From: Chelydra serpentina
Taxonomy: Eukaryota > Chordata > Testudines > Chelydridae
Reading direction: 5' to 3'
NCBI GenBank assembly: GCA_037349315.1
Contig: JBAIAC010000014.1
Span: 23,227,001-23,291,000, forward strand
DNA length: 64,000 nucleotides
Of this stretch, positions 21,322 to 32,850 are shown in pieces. The translations under genes and the position numbers were made by a program. The notes beneath the pieces are model-generated. The model was not told the DNA's origin. It worked only from the letters and a program-made list of their open reading frames with translations, and searched no databases. Every line of letters starts with the position of its first letter. Positions within the stretch are counted from its first letter, which is position 1.

Positions 21322-21839
21322 AAAGGGAGAGCAGAATATTAGAGTATAAAGATTTGTCACGTAAATCCGAGAAGAGAACTTGCTCTATGATTAGAATTGA
21401 GTTAAGAGGCTCTGGAAGAAGAGTACCTCTTAACATCAATTTCAAAATATACTCAGGCCTGTATTATGTCCATGGCAATTGCAGGATTTAAATTGGATTC
21501 TTAGTTTTATTAGTAATTGTTCCAGAGGTGGGAGGATTAGGGAGATGTGCTTATGCTACTTTACAAAATGTAATATTGTGGAAGAGGAATTTTACATTCA
21601 TTGAAGCTTGATGTTAAAAGTACTTGTCAACTCAGCAGACAGAGTATTATAATATAGTAGTCTACAGTAAACGAAAGCAAGGATATGCTTCCTAAAAGAT
21701 GACAACTGTACCAAGGCCCAATCTCTATCAGTGTTTTATATTTCCATTTGTTAAATGCCTCAGTATTCTACTAGACATAAAGTTATTGAACAAGTTTACC
21801 ACTTGAATGAAAATTATTATTTTGTAAGCTGACAGACCA
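21322..21839. other. Intergenic DNA, nothing recognised
   Basis: AT-rich, with no coding or repeat signature recognised. Confidence 0.45.
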
Positions 21840-22192
21840 TCAAGAAAGTTTGACAGGATCTATTTGAACCCATGTTGATTGGCATTAATTGTATTACCCT
21901 CCTTTAATTCTTTATTAATTGAGTCCCGTATCACCTACTCCATTATTTTGCCTGGGATTGATGTCAGACTGACAGGCTTGTAGTTACCCAAATTATCCTG
22001 ATTATCCTCTTTAAATATTGGCAAACATTAGCCTTCTTTCAATCTTCTGGAACTGTCTCAGTGTTCCAAGAGTTAGTGAAAAGCAACATTAATTGTCCAA
22101 TGAGCTCTGGGGCCAGCTGTTTTTAAACTCTTAAATGCAGGTTATCTGGACCTGCTGATTTAAAAATATCTGACTGTAGTAGCTGCTGAGAC

Positions 22193-22312
22193 CAGGGTGC
22201 TGGAACAATGTATACAGTGGGGTTGCTGAGAGCCGTTATACCAAATAGTAAACCCTGTATATGATGGAAACCCCTTCAAGCCAGGGGCTGCGGTTGCACA
22301 CTGAGCACCTAA
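22193..22312. mobile_element. Short hAT-type MITE, 120 bp, inside CR1
   Basis: Begins CAGGGTGCTGGAACA and is flanked by GCTGAGAC (22185-22192) and GCTGAGAT (22313-22320), an 8-bp duplication with one mismatch. CR1 sequence continues on both sides. The core (CCCTGTATATGATGGAAACC, then CTTCAAGCCA) is shared, inverted, with 35335-35461. Confidence 0.78.
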
Positions 22313-22343
22313 GCTGAGATAGTAGTGGAATGGGAAGAGTGTT

Positions 22344-22370
22344 ATCATCATCATCATCATCATCATCATA
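22344..22370. repeat. (ATC)n trinucleotide repeat
   Basis: About nine ATC units within the antisense CR1 copy, probably a local expansion of a CR1 ATCATATGATG word. Confidence 0.9.
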
Positions 22371-22860
22371 TGATATGACTACATCACTGTTTCCCCTCCA
22401 GATATAGAACAACAATATTTATTGAACACATCTGACTTTTCTGCATTATTACTGAGAATTCTACCATTTCCATTTAGTAATAGACCAATACCATGTTCCT
22501 AATATACTTAAAAACTCTTCTTAAAAACGCCTCAACTCTGCTGGCCATAGATTTTTTTTTTCTGTGTCCTTTGTTTCCCTTACCAATTTTCTGCAATTCC
22601 TAGCTTCTGATTTATATTCATTACTATCTTTACTTTCCTTCATTTGTTACATATAGTTCATTTTTTATAGCTGCCTCCACTTCCCCTCTAAGCCAGGTTG
22701 TTTTTTTAACCAGTGCAGACTTCTTTCTTGTTGCTTTTTGAGCATCTAATAAACCATTCACAGATATTTGCATTTTTCTGTTTAAATTCTCCCCCTTCCC
22801 CAGCTGATTTGGCTCATGATTGTTTTGAGCTTTGTGAAACTGGCCCTTTCTAAAGCACCT

Positions 22861-25289
22861 AGATGCTTTGAAAGAAGGTGTCAGTCCCCAAAATAAGCAA
22901 ATATACAGTAGTATTCCTCTGGGGATAGTTTTCAGTCTGGTGATTTGGTACTATATGAGTTGTGAGAAGGTCAGGGACATCAGATGTCTGAGGCATTGCA
23001 CATTAAATATTGATTTGTTGGAGCATACTCACCTTGTGTGCATGCCTTGGGATAGCAGTGGCTCTGGGGCACAGGCTGTCCTGTTGCACCTCTGAACACC
23101 CATCCAGGTTAAACCGAATGGTCTAGTGTTGCACACATGTTGGACCAAATTACCCTGTGCTGTTGGTGACCCCGGTACAGTGACCAAGGTATGGGCCTCC
23201 CTGTGCCTTGGCTGCCAGGGGATAGTCTGGCTCCTTGCACAAGTTAGAGCAGACTCTTTCTCTGGCCTGCTCCAAACATAGCTTGAGCACTCCTGCTGTG
23301 CTCAGACCTCCTGTGAGCAGTGGAGGTTTATTCGAAACAATTGAATGCAAACTCTAAAGTAAATCCTTATTTTAGCTGCTCAGTAGTTATCTGTATATAC
23401 CTGATATACAGTAGATCAAATAGTTCTGATGATGGCTGTATGATCAAGGCTTTTTGGGTTAAGAAAAGAGAAATGAAAGATTTACTGACCACTTTGAAAT
23501 AATCATTATGTTGATAAAAGAAATCCATTTTATGCGAAAAGAATAGTAATTGTATTTTCCCTGTATGTTATCATTGTATTTTTATTACTGATGTGCTTTG
23601 AAAGCCTTATGGACCATTTCCAAGAATTTTATTCAACCTTTTTTTTCCCCTTCCCCCTTCAGTTCCAGGGACACTTGATCCTGCTGCAGTAAATGCTTCC
23701 TATCAGATCCCAAAGAAATAAAACACCTCTACCAAAATATTAATTAGCTTTCTTTATTATTGTAGTTAATTAAGATGATTGCATTTTCTTGTTATTAATT
23801 CATAATTTATGTAAAAATATGATAAAATGTCAGATTTGCCTCCCAAGATACATGAACTCCTAAGTATGTATGTCTTATCTCAGTAGCTTTCAGAAGCTCA
23901 TTCAAGAAATAATGTATATAATATATCATCTGACAAATGACCCTGTTGTTTTGGGAAATGCAATTTTTTTTGCACCAAATCAGGATTTAAAAAGATGTAA
24001 ATAAAAAATGCATGAGTTAATACTTATTAAATGCTTAGGTTTTTGCATGTTAAAGTTTAATATTTGTTTTCAGGCAGTTTTGTTACCAAGTTTTTTGTTT
24101 CCCAATTTCTATTTTCGGGATAATGTTGGATTCAAACCATGTACAGAACTTCAGGATGATGTCTAAACTTTGGCAGTCATTCAGCTGCGAGGAAGTTTTC
24201 AGACACCTTTTACATAGAATATGAATGAGGGCATGCAGGATTAGGCCATAATTGTGAAAGGCTAGTGCACTACTGACACAATAAAACAAAAGACAATAAA
24301 AATAGTTCAAAAGTATAAGCTAAAAGCAAATATGGTAGTTGTTGCTATGCACCAGAAAGGAAGGAACTTAAGTTTACATTACAGGCCCCAAGACCTGGTG
24401 CTTCTGCTTGAGGAAGTGATCTGTAAGCACTTACTATCAAGTATGCCACTCATTACCATGAGTAGTCTTATTAACTTCCTTGAGACTACTCATAGTGAGC
24501 ATTACACTTAGCAAAGTGATTCTGTGAAATAACAAATATACTTTTAATCAGGTAAACAAAAACAAACAAACAAAAACTAGGTACCAAATTAGTGTCAAAG
24601 GATTTCCCCCCCAATATTTAGTCTCTTCAGATAGATGTATATATTGCTTTTATGTTAAAGACATCTTATGGTTCATTTGTTCAACAAGGTGACAAAGGTT
24701 ATAGTGGCTTTCATTCACGGATCTCAAAGCTCTCTATTAAGAATCTATTAAAAAAAAAACCTCTCTAAGGCAAGTAATAGTAATATACTCATTTAGTATG
24801 TGGATAAAATGAAGCGCAAAAAGGATCAGTGACTTTCCCAAGCTTACATAGCAGGACAGTAAAAGAGCTCAGAATAACACTCCGTGGTACTCACCTCTAG
24901 GCCCCCTGCTATAATCCGTTACCGCTGCCAAGAATTGTAGTAAAGACACATGATAGGTCTGAAAGCTGCAAAATTCAGATCTGGATTTTGAATCCCCCTT
25001 TTATCCTCCCAACCCTCCCCCCCCCCCCCCCCCCACTGAAATTATCAGATCCAGGGTTTGGATGCAGGTCCATCTCTAGTGGAGAGTTAATATTTCAAAC
25101 ATTTTAGTTTCATCACACAGAGTTCTGTGAGAAGGTAAATATCATCATTGTATTAAAGTTTCCTTTTAGCCATGTAGATGTTACTATAGAAGATACCCAT
25201 GAATTTCTCCAGTGAAATGTCAGTGCATTCTGTTTCATTTTTATGGAACAAGAGTGACATCTAGTGACCATCTAGTTTTGTAACTATAA
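22861..25289. other. Intergenic DNA with an old SINE remnant
   Basis: No gene was recognised. At about 24690-24890 a minus-strand MIR-like core is visible (GGATAAAATGAAGCGCAAAA, then AGTGACTTTCCCAAGC, then CATAGCAGGACAGTAAAAGAGC). The rest is AT-rich DNA without features. Confidence 0.5.
25017..25034. repeat. Poly(C) tract, 18 bp
   Basis: An uninterrupted run of 18 C. The G-strand could form a quadruplex, and the exact length may be a sequencing weak point. Confidence 0.9.
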
Positions 25290-25850
25290 CAGTGCTGCAG
25301 TGTAGTACCCGTGTTAGTCTGTGTCAGCAGAAAGAAAATAAGAAAGAAATACTTGTGGTACCTTAGAGACTAACAAATTTATTTCAGCATAAGCTTTCAT
25401 GGGTTAGAACCCACTTCATCGGATGCATGGAATGGAACATACAGTGAACAGATATTTATAGTCAGAGAAACATGATAAGGTGGAAGTGCCTATACCAACT
25501 TTAAGAGGCTAATTAATTAAGAGGAACTATAAACGGGGAAAAAAACCTTTGAAGTGATAAACAAGATGGCCCATTGCAGACAGTTGACACACAGGTGTGA
25601 ATGAGGATCGTTAAGGGAAATAGATTCAATGAACGTAATGGCCAAGCCATTCCAAGTCCCTATTTAACCCTGAGTTGATGGTATCTAGTTTGCATATCAA
25701 TTCAAGTTCAACAGCTTCCCGTTGAAGTCTGTTTTTGAAGTTTATCTGTTGCAAAATTGCTACCTTTAAGTCTGTTACTGAGTGATTAGAGAGGTTGAAA
25801 TGTTCTCCTACTGGTTTTTGAATGTTATGATTCCTGATGTCAGATTTGTG

Positions 25851-26086
25851 TCAGTTTATTCTTTTGCGTAGAGACTGTCCAGTTTGGCCAATGTACATGG
25901 CAGAGGGGCATTTCTGGCACATGAAGGCATATATCACATTGGTAGATGTGCAGGTGGACGAACCCCTGATGGCGTGGCGGATGTGATTAGGTCCTATGAT
26001 GGTATCACTTGAATAGATATGTGGACAGAGTTGGCATCGGGCTTTGTTGCAAGGATAGGTTCCTGGGTTAGTGTTTTTGTTGTATG
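25851..26086 (-). pseudogene. PLE GIY-YIG endonuclease fragment
   Basis: The minus strand reads YNKNTNPGTYPCNKARCQLC, then NVIYAFMCQKCPSAMYIGQT and GQSLRKRIN, and stops. It shows the Cys-rich linker and GIY-YIG core of a Penelope element, closely related to the copy at 17807-18354. Truncated by the inversion. Confidence 0.85.
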
Positions 26087-26555
26087 GCACACCTACAAGA
26101 TCTCTATCAAGCATTCTTAAAACTACAGTACCCACCTACTGAAGTAAAAAAACAGATTGACAGAGCCAAAAGAGTACCCAGGAGTAACCTACTACAGGAC
26201 AGGCCCAACAAAGAAAATAACAGAACGCCACTAGCCGTCACCTTTAGCCCCCAACTAAAACCTCTCCAGCGCATCATCAAAGATCTACAACCTATCCTAA
26301 AAGATGATCCCTCACTCTCACAGATCTTGGGAGACAGACCAGTCCTCGCTTACAGACAGCCCCCCAACCTGAAGCAAATACTTACCAGCAACCACACACC
26401 ATACAACAAAAACACTAACCCAGGAACCTATCCTTGCAACAAAGCCCGATGCCAACTCTGTCCACATATCTATGCAAGTGATACTATCATAGGACCTCAT
26501 CACATCCGCCACGCCATCAGGGGTTCGTTCACCTGCACATCTACCAATGTGATAT
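26087..26555 (+). pseudogene. PLE RT-endonuclease linker fragment, inverted
   Basis: An open + strand frame reads HLQDLYQAFLKLQYPPTEVK, later LKPLQRIIKDLQPILKDDPS and DRPVLAYRQPPNLKQIL, then the same Cys-rich linker up to CTSTNVI, where the PLE stops. It covers the region between the RT and GIY-YIG domains. It is in good frame, so the insertion is moderately young. Confidence 0.85.
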
Positions 26556-27504
26556 TGTGGACTAAGTGAGCAAAATGATGCATTTCATCTCCTTTGGCCC
26601 CCTGCCCTCTGCTGAAACAACGGCTCAACTGCTGGTGGTGCATGTTAATCCATCTTCATGGGCTTCGGGACTGTATTATCTCGGACGAAGGTCAGCAGTT
26701 TGTCTCACGCTTTTGGCATGAAATGTTCCGGTTACTAGACATTCACACCTCCAGACACATGGGCAGACAAAGAAGGTGAATCAAGTACTAGAGCAATACC
26801 TAACGTGCTTTGTCAGCTACCATTCTGATAACTGCTCTCCCTCCTGCCTTATGCTGAGTTCTCATACAACAATGCTGACCATGCTTCCACAGGGCTAATT
26901 ATGGGTTCCACCCTCACTTCCACCCAGCCTTGCCGGCAGCCTGCCCTAACCCAGCAACCACTGACTGGATCCAATGAATTAATCAGATCCAGAGGAGCTT
27001 AAAGACCATCATGAAGACATGAAAAAGGACTACAAGTGGTATGTGGACTGTTGATGCCAGGAAGGCCCAGCTCTCACAGTGGGCCAAATGGTCTGGCTTG
27101 CAGCAAAACATCTCTGTATGAACAGGCTGATCTGCAAGCTAGACCACCAATTACTTGGACCATTCTGGATTTATCAACTAATCTGTAACCTTCAAATTGC
27201 AGCTCCCTCAATCCCTTAAAACATATTATGTTTTCAGTGTATTTCTCCTGAAGCCTTACATGGAGGACCCTTTTCCTGACTGGTCCCAACAGCCACCCCC
27301 ACCAGTCCAGGTCCAAGGGCATGAGGATATTCCATATTATCCCGTACTGTAAACTGCAGAATGGGAGACTGTACTATCTCAGTGACTAGGAGAGCTATGA
27401 TCCTGAAGAGCGTTGCTGCTGCCAGTGTCATGCCCTCACCTGGTGAAAAGGTTTCCTCAAGACCAGATGGATAAAACAGGCCTGAGGCCAACCCAGAGGA
27501 AGTG

Positions 27505-27543
<39 letters not shown>

Positions 27544-28070
27544 ATATATTGATCCATGTGACTAGAACCCAGGTCTGCAGAGCCTGGTGGTGATACCACC
27601 AGGAGAGCATGCACTGCCATATCCAAGGGGCATTATGGAGATTAGGTGCTGCAGGAAGTACAGTCCAGAGTGACAGCAACCCACAACCCTCTGATTGGCC
27701 CATACTTGCTATTTAACCCTATGAGATGCACCAGGAAGTTGTCTGGGCAACTGCACAGATTTCTGGCCTGCTGCGACTCCAGACCTCACCTCTCTTTCTG
27801 ATTTCCAGTCTCCAACCCCTGTCCCTCCAACTTTGACTCCTCTTCTTGCCTCCTGATTCCAGCCTAAGTACCTCTGATATCTGGCCTCTGACCCTGACTC
27901 TTGCTTATTGTTCTTGGCTCTAGTGCTTATTCTGATCCCTGCTTGCTGACTCCTGCCTTGTAACCATCCTTGACATGTGGGTTGGCCCAGCTGTGACTGC
28001 TAGGCAAGACTGCCTATGCCCTGATCCCTTTCAGTCAGACACGATGCTGACCATGTCACTCCCCTGTGTA
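26556..28070 (+). pseudogene. Ty3/Gypsy integrase and 3' region, decayed
   Basis: Directly after the PLE, SKMMHFISFGPLPSAETTAQ and then, in another frame, GLRDCIISDEGQQFVSRFWH are readable. These are the integrase catalytic core (the second Asp lies in the IISD box). Further downstream, fragments such as CRQEGPALTVGQMVW and SVYFS-PYMEDPFPDWSQQPPP correspond to the C-terminal chromo-like region. Many frameshifts and stops are present. From about 27550 to 28070 the non-coding 3' part follows. No LTR boundary could be fixed. Everything upstream of the integrase is missing. Confidence 0.7.
27504..27542. repeat. (GT)n(AT)n microsatellite
   Basis: About 13 GT units followed by about six AT units within the decayed Gypsy element. 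Confidence 0.95.
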
Positions 28071-28483
28071 CTGTTGACTATGAAACTGACCTGCCTTCAC
28101 TGTGTCAGCCCAATGAGCATTGGCCTGGGAGAACTTTGAGTTTGACGTTGCCAATGACCATACTCTTAGTATTGCCGAAGTGTGGTACCCTACGTCACCC
28201 TCCTCACATTGTCCAAATCAAATAAGATTGTTGCTATTGTAATGGGTGTTGTAATGGGCTTGTCCACCTCAAGCCATTCTTATCTATTCCAATCTCTTTT
28301 CTTGAATGTAAAGTACTTCCTCCTTTCTGGTCTTCCTGATTATGCTTCCTCTTTAGTTTGTCCAAAATTAGATGTGAAAATGATATGACACCTCTCTCTC
28401 TTACGATGTTCAGTCCCTCTTCACTGGCTTTCTCTTGGTTTCTGTAACAAAATCAAGCTCCTTTAAGGCCATGCACAACTCAA

Positions 28484-28777
28484 GCTATGTCTACACTAGT
28501 AGCTCTTTACTGGTCTAGTGTAGTCAGCGTACTACACTAACAAAGCACTCCTAGTATGGCTACAGCTATATTGGCAAAGATGTGCTTTGTACCAATATAG
28601 TAAAACCACCCCATACAAGTGAAGCAAGCTACACCAGTAAATGCACAGATTTACCATATAACTGTGTCTACGCTACAGATGTCTGTCAGCATAGCTGTGT
28701 CAGTCATTGATAACACCTCTTCACGCCCCAATCAATATATATCTATACTGACAGAAGTCTGTAGCATAAACATAGTC
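28484..28777. mobile_element. Harbinger-type MITE, about 294 bp, diverged
   Basis: The left end GCTATGTCTACACTAGTAGC and the inverted right end GACTATGTTTATGCTACAGA form the inverted repeat. Internal words (CTATATTGGCAAAGATG and ACCAATATAG) are also partly inverted. The flanks CAA and TTA are consistent with a mutated 3-bp duplication. Confidence 0.6.
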
Positions 28778-29189
28778 TTAGTTTTTGCATCTCTCTGTTC
28801 GCATTTATTTTGATGCTCCTCCCCATCCTCTTCACTCTTCCCCTCACCTCTTCATTCACCTTAAGCCACAGTTCTAACAACCTCCTTCATTTCTTCCTCA
28901 CATGTTGTTCGCCTCACTTTCTTTTATGTGACTCCTAAGTCTGGAACTCCTTTCTTAACCCTCTCTGCCATCTCTCCACTCTATCAAGTCCCTCACATAT
29001 TTGAGATCTATAAAACCTTAGTTTCTCCTGCTAAGTAGTGAGGCTGAAGGGGAATCATGAAACTCTCAATGCTATATGCATTAATCCCTAAAATATTAAT
29101 CATGTGATCTTACTGTAATCACCCTCATTATCTCTTCCTGTTCTCTCTCCTTCCCCCTCACTGCCTAGGAAGGAGTACAGAGGAAAGCA

Positions 29190-29880
29190 GTCTGGGGATT
29201 ATAGTGAATCACAAGCTAAATATTAGTCAACTGTGTAGCACTGTTGCAAAAAAGGCATACATAATTCTGGGATTTATTAGCAGGAGTGTTGTAAGAAAGA
29301 TGCGAGAAGTAATTCTTCCACTCTTCTCCATGCTGATATTGCCTCAACTGGAGTATTGTGTCCAGCTCTGGGTGTCGCATTTCAGGAAAGATGTGGACAA
29401 ATTGGAGAAAGTCCAGAGAAGAGCAACAAAAATGATTAAAGGTCTAGAAAACATGACCTATGAGGCAAGATTGAAAAAAATTGGGTTTGTTTAGTCTGAA
29501 GAAGAGAAGACTGAGAGGGAACATTATAACAGTTTTCAAGTGCATAAAAGGTTGTTACAAGGATGAGGGTGAAAAATTGTTCTCTTTAACCTCTGATAGG
29601 ACAAGAAGCAATGGACTTAAATTGCAGCAAGGGAGGGTTAGGTGTTGGGCATTAGGAAAAACTTCGTAACTGTCAGGGTTGTTAAGCACTGGAACAAATT
29701 GCCTAGAGAGGTTGTGGAATCTCCATACTTGCATGTTTTTAAGAACAGGTTAGACAAACACCTGTCAGGAATGGTCAAGTTATTACGTAGTTCTGCCTTG
29801 AGTGCAGGGGACTGGATTAGATGACCTACTGAGGTCCCTTCCAGTTTTACACTTCTATGGTTTCATGTATCTGTACCTGT
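29190..29880 (+). mobile_element. CR1 LINE, 3' end of ORF2, 5'-truncated
   Basis: The first frame reads NHKLNISQLCSTVAKKAYIIL, later MLILPQLEYCVQLWVSHFRK and VDKLEKVQRRATKMIKGLE. A frameshift near 29490 leads to LKKRRLRGNIITVFKCIKGC. A further shift leads to [20 protein letters not shown]. This is the C-terminal part of the CR1 polyprotein and it ends with the short 3' UTR (CTTCTATGGTTTCATG, the 8-bp-type CR1 tail). Heavily 5'-truncated and inactive, as is usual for CR1. Confidence 0.93.
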
Positions 29881-29904
29881 GCTAGTCAATTTCTTCTTAA
29901 CTTA

Positions 29905-29985
29905 GGTAGTAAGCTTCTCAGGGAAGGGACTCTCTTGTCCTCTGTATAGCACTGCAAACATTTATTGTGTAAATAATAATGTACT
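29905..29985 (+). repeat. MIR-like amniote SINE, 3' segment
   Basis: The stretch contains GTAAGCTTCTCAGGGAAGGG, then GTATAGCACTGCAAACATTT and a TAAATAATAATG end. It is a diverged copy of the tail described at 1334. Confidence 0.45.
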
Positions 29986-32564
29986 GAGCCTAACTTAAGT
30001 TGTAAATACAGTTGTGAAGGTTTTGTATCTCTGTTGGGACTGTAAATTCAAGTGGCATTCCCATTTGCATTATTTTTTTGGAGTGCTGATAGGATTTTGT
30101 GCTATATGTGCTCCCCCCCCCTTTTTTAAAAAAAAAGAAAGCTTTTGTTGAACTGTTTGTTACAACATGTATTCTAGGTCATGCTGTTCTTTGTTAATAA
30201 ATGTGTTAAAATGGCCATTCAAAAAACTGCATGGCTTTAGAGAAATAGACTGCAGATGCTAATTGCTTTTTAAAAATGTTGTATTTTTTTTTTTAACGTT
30301 TTCACGTGGTAGCTTTACAGACAGCCTTTTTTCACTTCACTTTTTCATCTGTAATTCTCCATATCTTGAACTTCCTTTTTGGGTTTTATTGCCTTTGGCA
30401 AACTATAGCATGTGTGTTCCTGCCTGCAATAAATCACAGTAGAGTCACTAAACATTTTTCTGTTATTATTTTTGTTTTCTTTGGCACTCACTTGTTCAGC
30501 TGATATGATAGTCTATCATTTCCATAATCTTATTCTTCTTATTTATTTCTTGATGTAACAGAGCTGTAATTTTACCATCTTCATTCTAGAAATATATTTT
30601 CTTTAAATCTTTGCAAACCACTATAAAAGGCATATTTTAAGGCACAAGATATAATTTAAGAGAGGAGAAAAAAAGGAAGTTGAGGTGACTGCAGTTGTTG
30701 TCTGAGGCATGGAAGCTTGCCACTGATTTCTTATGGTTTCATTTTGTAGCATAGTTAGTTATCTAACATCTATTATAGTATACTCTGAGGATACAGGGGT
30801 TTAAACAAGGCATGATATTGCAGTTATCCTACATTTGCCGCATCTAGCAACATTGTATTTGTTCTCCCGCAGAGTATTATTTCCTAGGATGTGCTTTCAG
30901 CAGCAGCTTGAAAATGATTAGTCAAAACTAGTTTAATTTACACTACTGTAGCCAGTGCTTCTGGGAAAATATTGCTTAACACTACATGGGCAAATTCATG
31001 TTGATTGTTAATTTTCTTCTGCTGCTTAGTATGCTATAGCGGAAGAGAGAAATGGGTCAGAAAAGGAAGAAAGAGACAAGACTGCATGTGGTTGCCTTGC
31101 CCTTTAAAGACAGTCAGTGTGCTCCTGAATTCACCTGTAAAGACCTCATGTTGCCACACCCTATTTCTCTCCAATGTGCTTTGTCACCACTCTAAAGATT
31201 GCTTGAAGCACTGTAGTTCCTGATATATCCAAGAACCCTAATTTTAAAGATTTTGTGCTCCATTATGTTTCCTTTCCTTTGCTCCGAGTATCCATTTATC
31301 TTGGAGGTCACCCATACATGTTCACCATAGAAGTTCCAAGTACTTTTTGTACCCTTCCTCTAATGACTCCAATTCTATATCGCAGCCATACACTTCTGTT
31401 AACTCATTTGAAAATTTCAGTAGTCTGTTTTCCTGTTTAGAGACCTTGAAGTGCGTCACAACTTTCCCTTAGAAACTTTTACCATGCCTCTTATAGAGGT
31501 ACCCTATGTTCCTCCAGTTTCTTTTAAATTTTTGATGCTTTTTGCACACCATTTAGAAGCCTTCCTGTGCGCTTCATCCACATTTTCAGAGTTACCTCGT
31601 GTAATTCAACATCCCCTGTGAATACCTCTTCTGCACCCCTCCTGTTTAATACTTCATTTAAGTGCTCCTGCTTTGTAGATGCTCCTCAGTGTTTTCCTGA
31701 ATCTGTCCATTTGCTAAGGTTCCTATCATGCTTACAAACCTCCTTTTGGAGACTTTTCAGATATTCCCACACTCCCCTAAAGTGATCCCTCATGTGTTCC
31801 CAGACCTATTTCATAGATATTATTGTATTGCATTTGTAGCACTGGGAGCGCTCAGTCATTGTACAATGCCTACCCCAACAGGGTCCTGGTCTAACACAAA
31901 AGGAGACAGTCCCTGTGTTCAGGAGTTTACAATCTAAAATACCTTCATGCACTCCTGAACTCTATGTAAAACACAGTAGTTCTATACTCGTTTATATAAA
32001 CCTCTGGTGCTCTTCCTATAGAGAGCTCAGTATTCTCTCCTTCTCTCCTGCCCGTAGATTCTACCATGAGTACTTCAGCACCCTCTGTGCAACTTCTTTG
32101 GCATTATGCGCTACCATATGCTTCTGCTCTTTCATTTGAGGCCCTATATTCTCCTCTACATCAAGGTGTTGTAACAAAACAGAGTGAAAAAGAACATGGA
32201 GGGGTTCTAAGCCCATGGAAGGGTACAGTGGAGCCTACACAGCATGCACTCTTCATTTTCTCTGAGCCAGCAAAAGGCGCTGTCAGGGTTTCTCAGGGTA
32301 CAGGCGCTCTGCACCAACTCCACACAGTTGGGCTTCAGCTGACCTTCAGGACACATACTGAGAGGGGAGGGGGCGGGGGAAGCAATCACTCTATGCAGAA
32401 CACTAGTCTATTCCAACAGTGAAGGACATTGAGACGGGCATTAATGATGCTTCAACCAGCATTGACTTCCACACCAAACTCCTTCCACTTGGAGGGATTG
32501 GTAGAAACTGTAATGACGGTACAAGTCATGAAAGAGATGCTGCTGGGTGAATGGCTAGGAAGCA
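29986..32564. other. Intergenic DNA with one old SINE segment
   Basis: No gene was recognised. The run of short + frames at 31005-32140 lies in a CT-rich stretch without domain resemblance. At 31810-31940 a minus-strand MIR-like tail is visible (ACAATGCCTACCCCAACAGG, then GAGACAGTCCCTGTGTTCAG). Confidence 0.45.
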
Positions 32565-32572
32565 ATGAGGAA

Positions 32573-32842
32573 CAGTGGCGCAGCCAGGTTCTAACACAAG
32601 GGGGAGCGAACACATAATAAAAGGCGCCACCGACCCGACATATCAAATTACTAATTACTGCTGGCCCCACCAAGAACCTGCTGCTGGCCTGGGTGAAAGA
32701 AGAACCCAGACTGGCAGTGGGCTGACACACCCCGGCTGGCAGGCCAGCAGCGGGCTCTTGGTCTCCACCCTTTCAAAAATTAAAAAGGCGCCACTTTGGG
32801 GAAATGTGCCACTCCCCCTGCTCCCCCCCAGCTACGCTACTG
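32573..32842. mobile_element. hAT-type MITE, 270 bp
   Basis: Ends CAGTGGCGCAGCCAGG and, inverted, CAGTAGCGTAGCTGGG lie between perfect 8-bp duplications ATGAGGAA (32565-32572 and 32843-32850). GGCGCCAC words occur near both ends. No coding capacity. Confidence 0.92.
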
Positions 32843-32850
32843 ATGAGGAA

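Larger units (their letters stand above)
21840..22860 (-). mobile_element. CR1 LINE fragment, antisense
   Basis: The minus strand from about 22090 to 21850 reads GNYKPVSLTSIPGKIMEQVI followed by NTINANQHGFK, which is the N-terminal part of a CR1-type reverse transcriptase. Sequence up to 22860 is the preceding linker region in decayed form. An ATC-repeat expansion and a 120-bp MITE (22193-22312) interrupt it. The 5' and 3' ends of the LINE are absent here. Confidence 0.85.
25290..26555 (-). mobile_element. Penelope-like element, second family, 5' part inverted
   Basis: From 25290 to 26086 the minus strand carries the PLE 3' region. It includes a terminal block with ACAAATTTATTTCAGCATAA and the endonuclease coding segment. 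At 26086/26087 the orientation flips, and 26087-26555 carries more 5' coding sequence on the + strand. The two orientations overlap by about 156 bp (arms 25931-26086 and 26400-26555). This is the layout expected from twin priming. No target duplication was found. Confidence 0.82.

Noticed and set aside
20243..21445. Several overlapping Pro/Gly-rich open frames on both strands (up to 229 codons)
   Set aside because: They lie inside two nested hAT elements with clear ends and duplications. The composition follows GC content and palindromic repeats, with no domain resemblance.
31005..32140. A series of + strand frames of 60-74 codons
   Set aside because: CT-rich sequence; no shared frame, splice pattern or protein-family resemblance.
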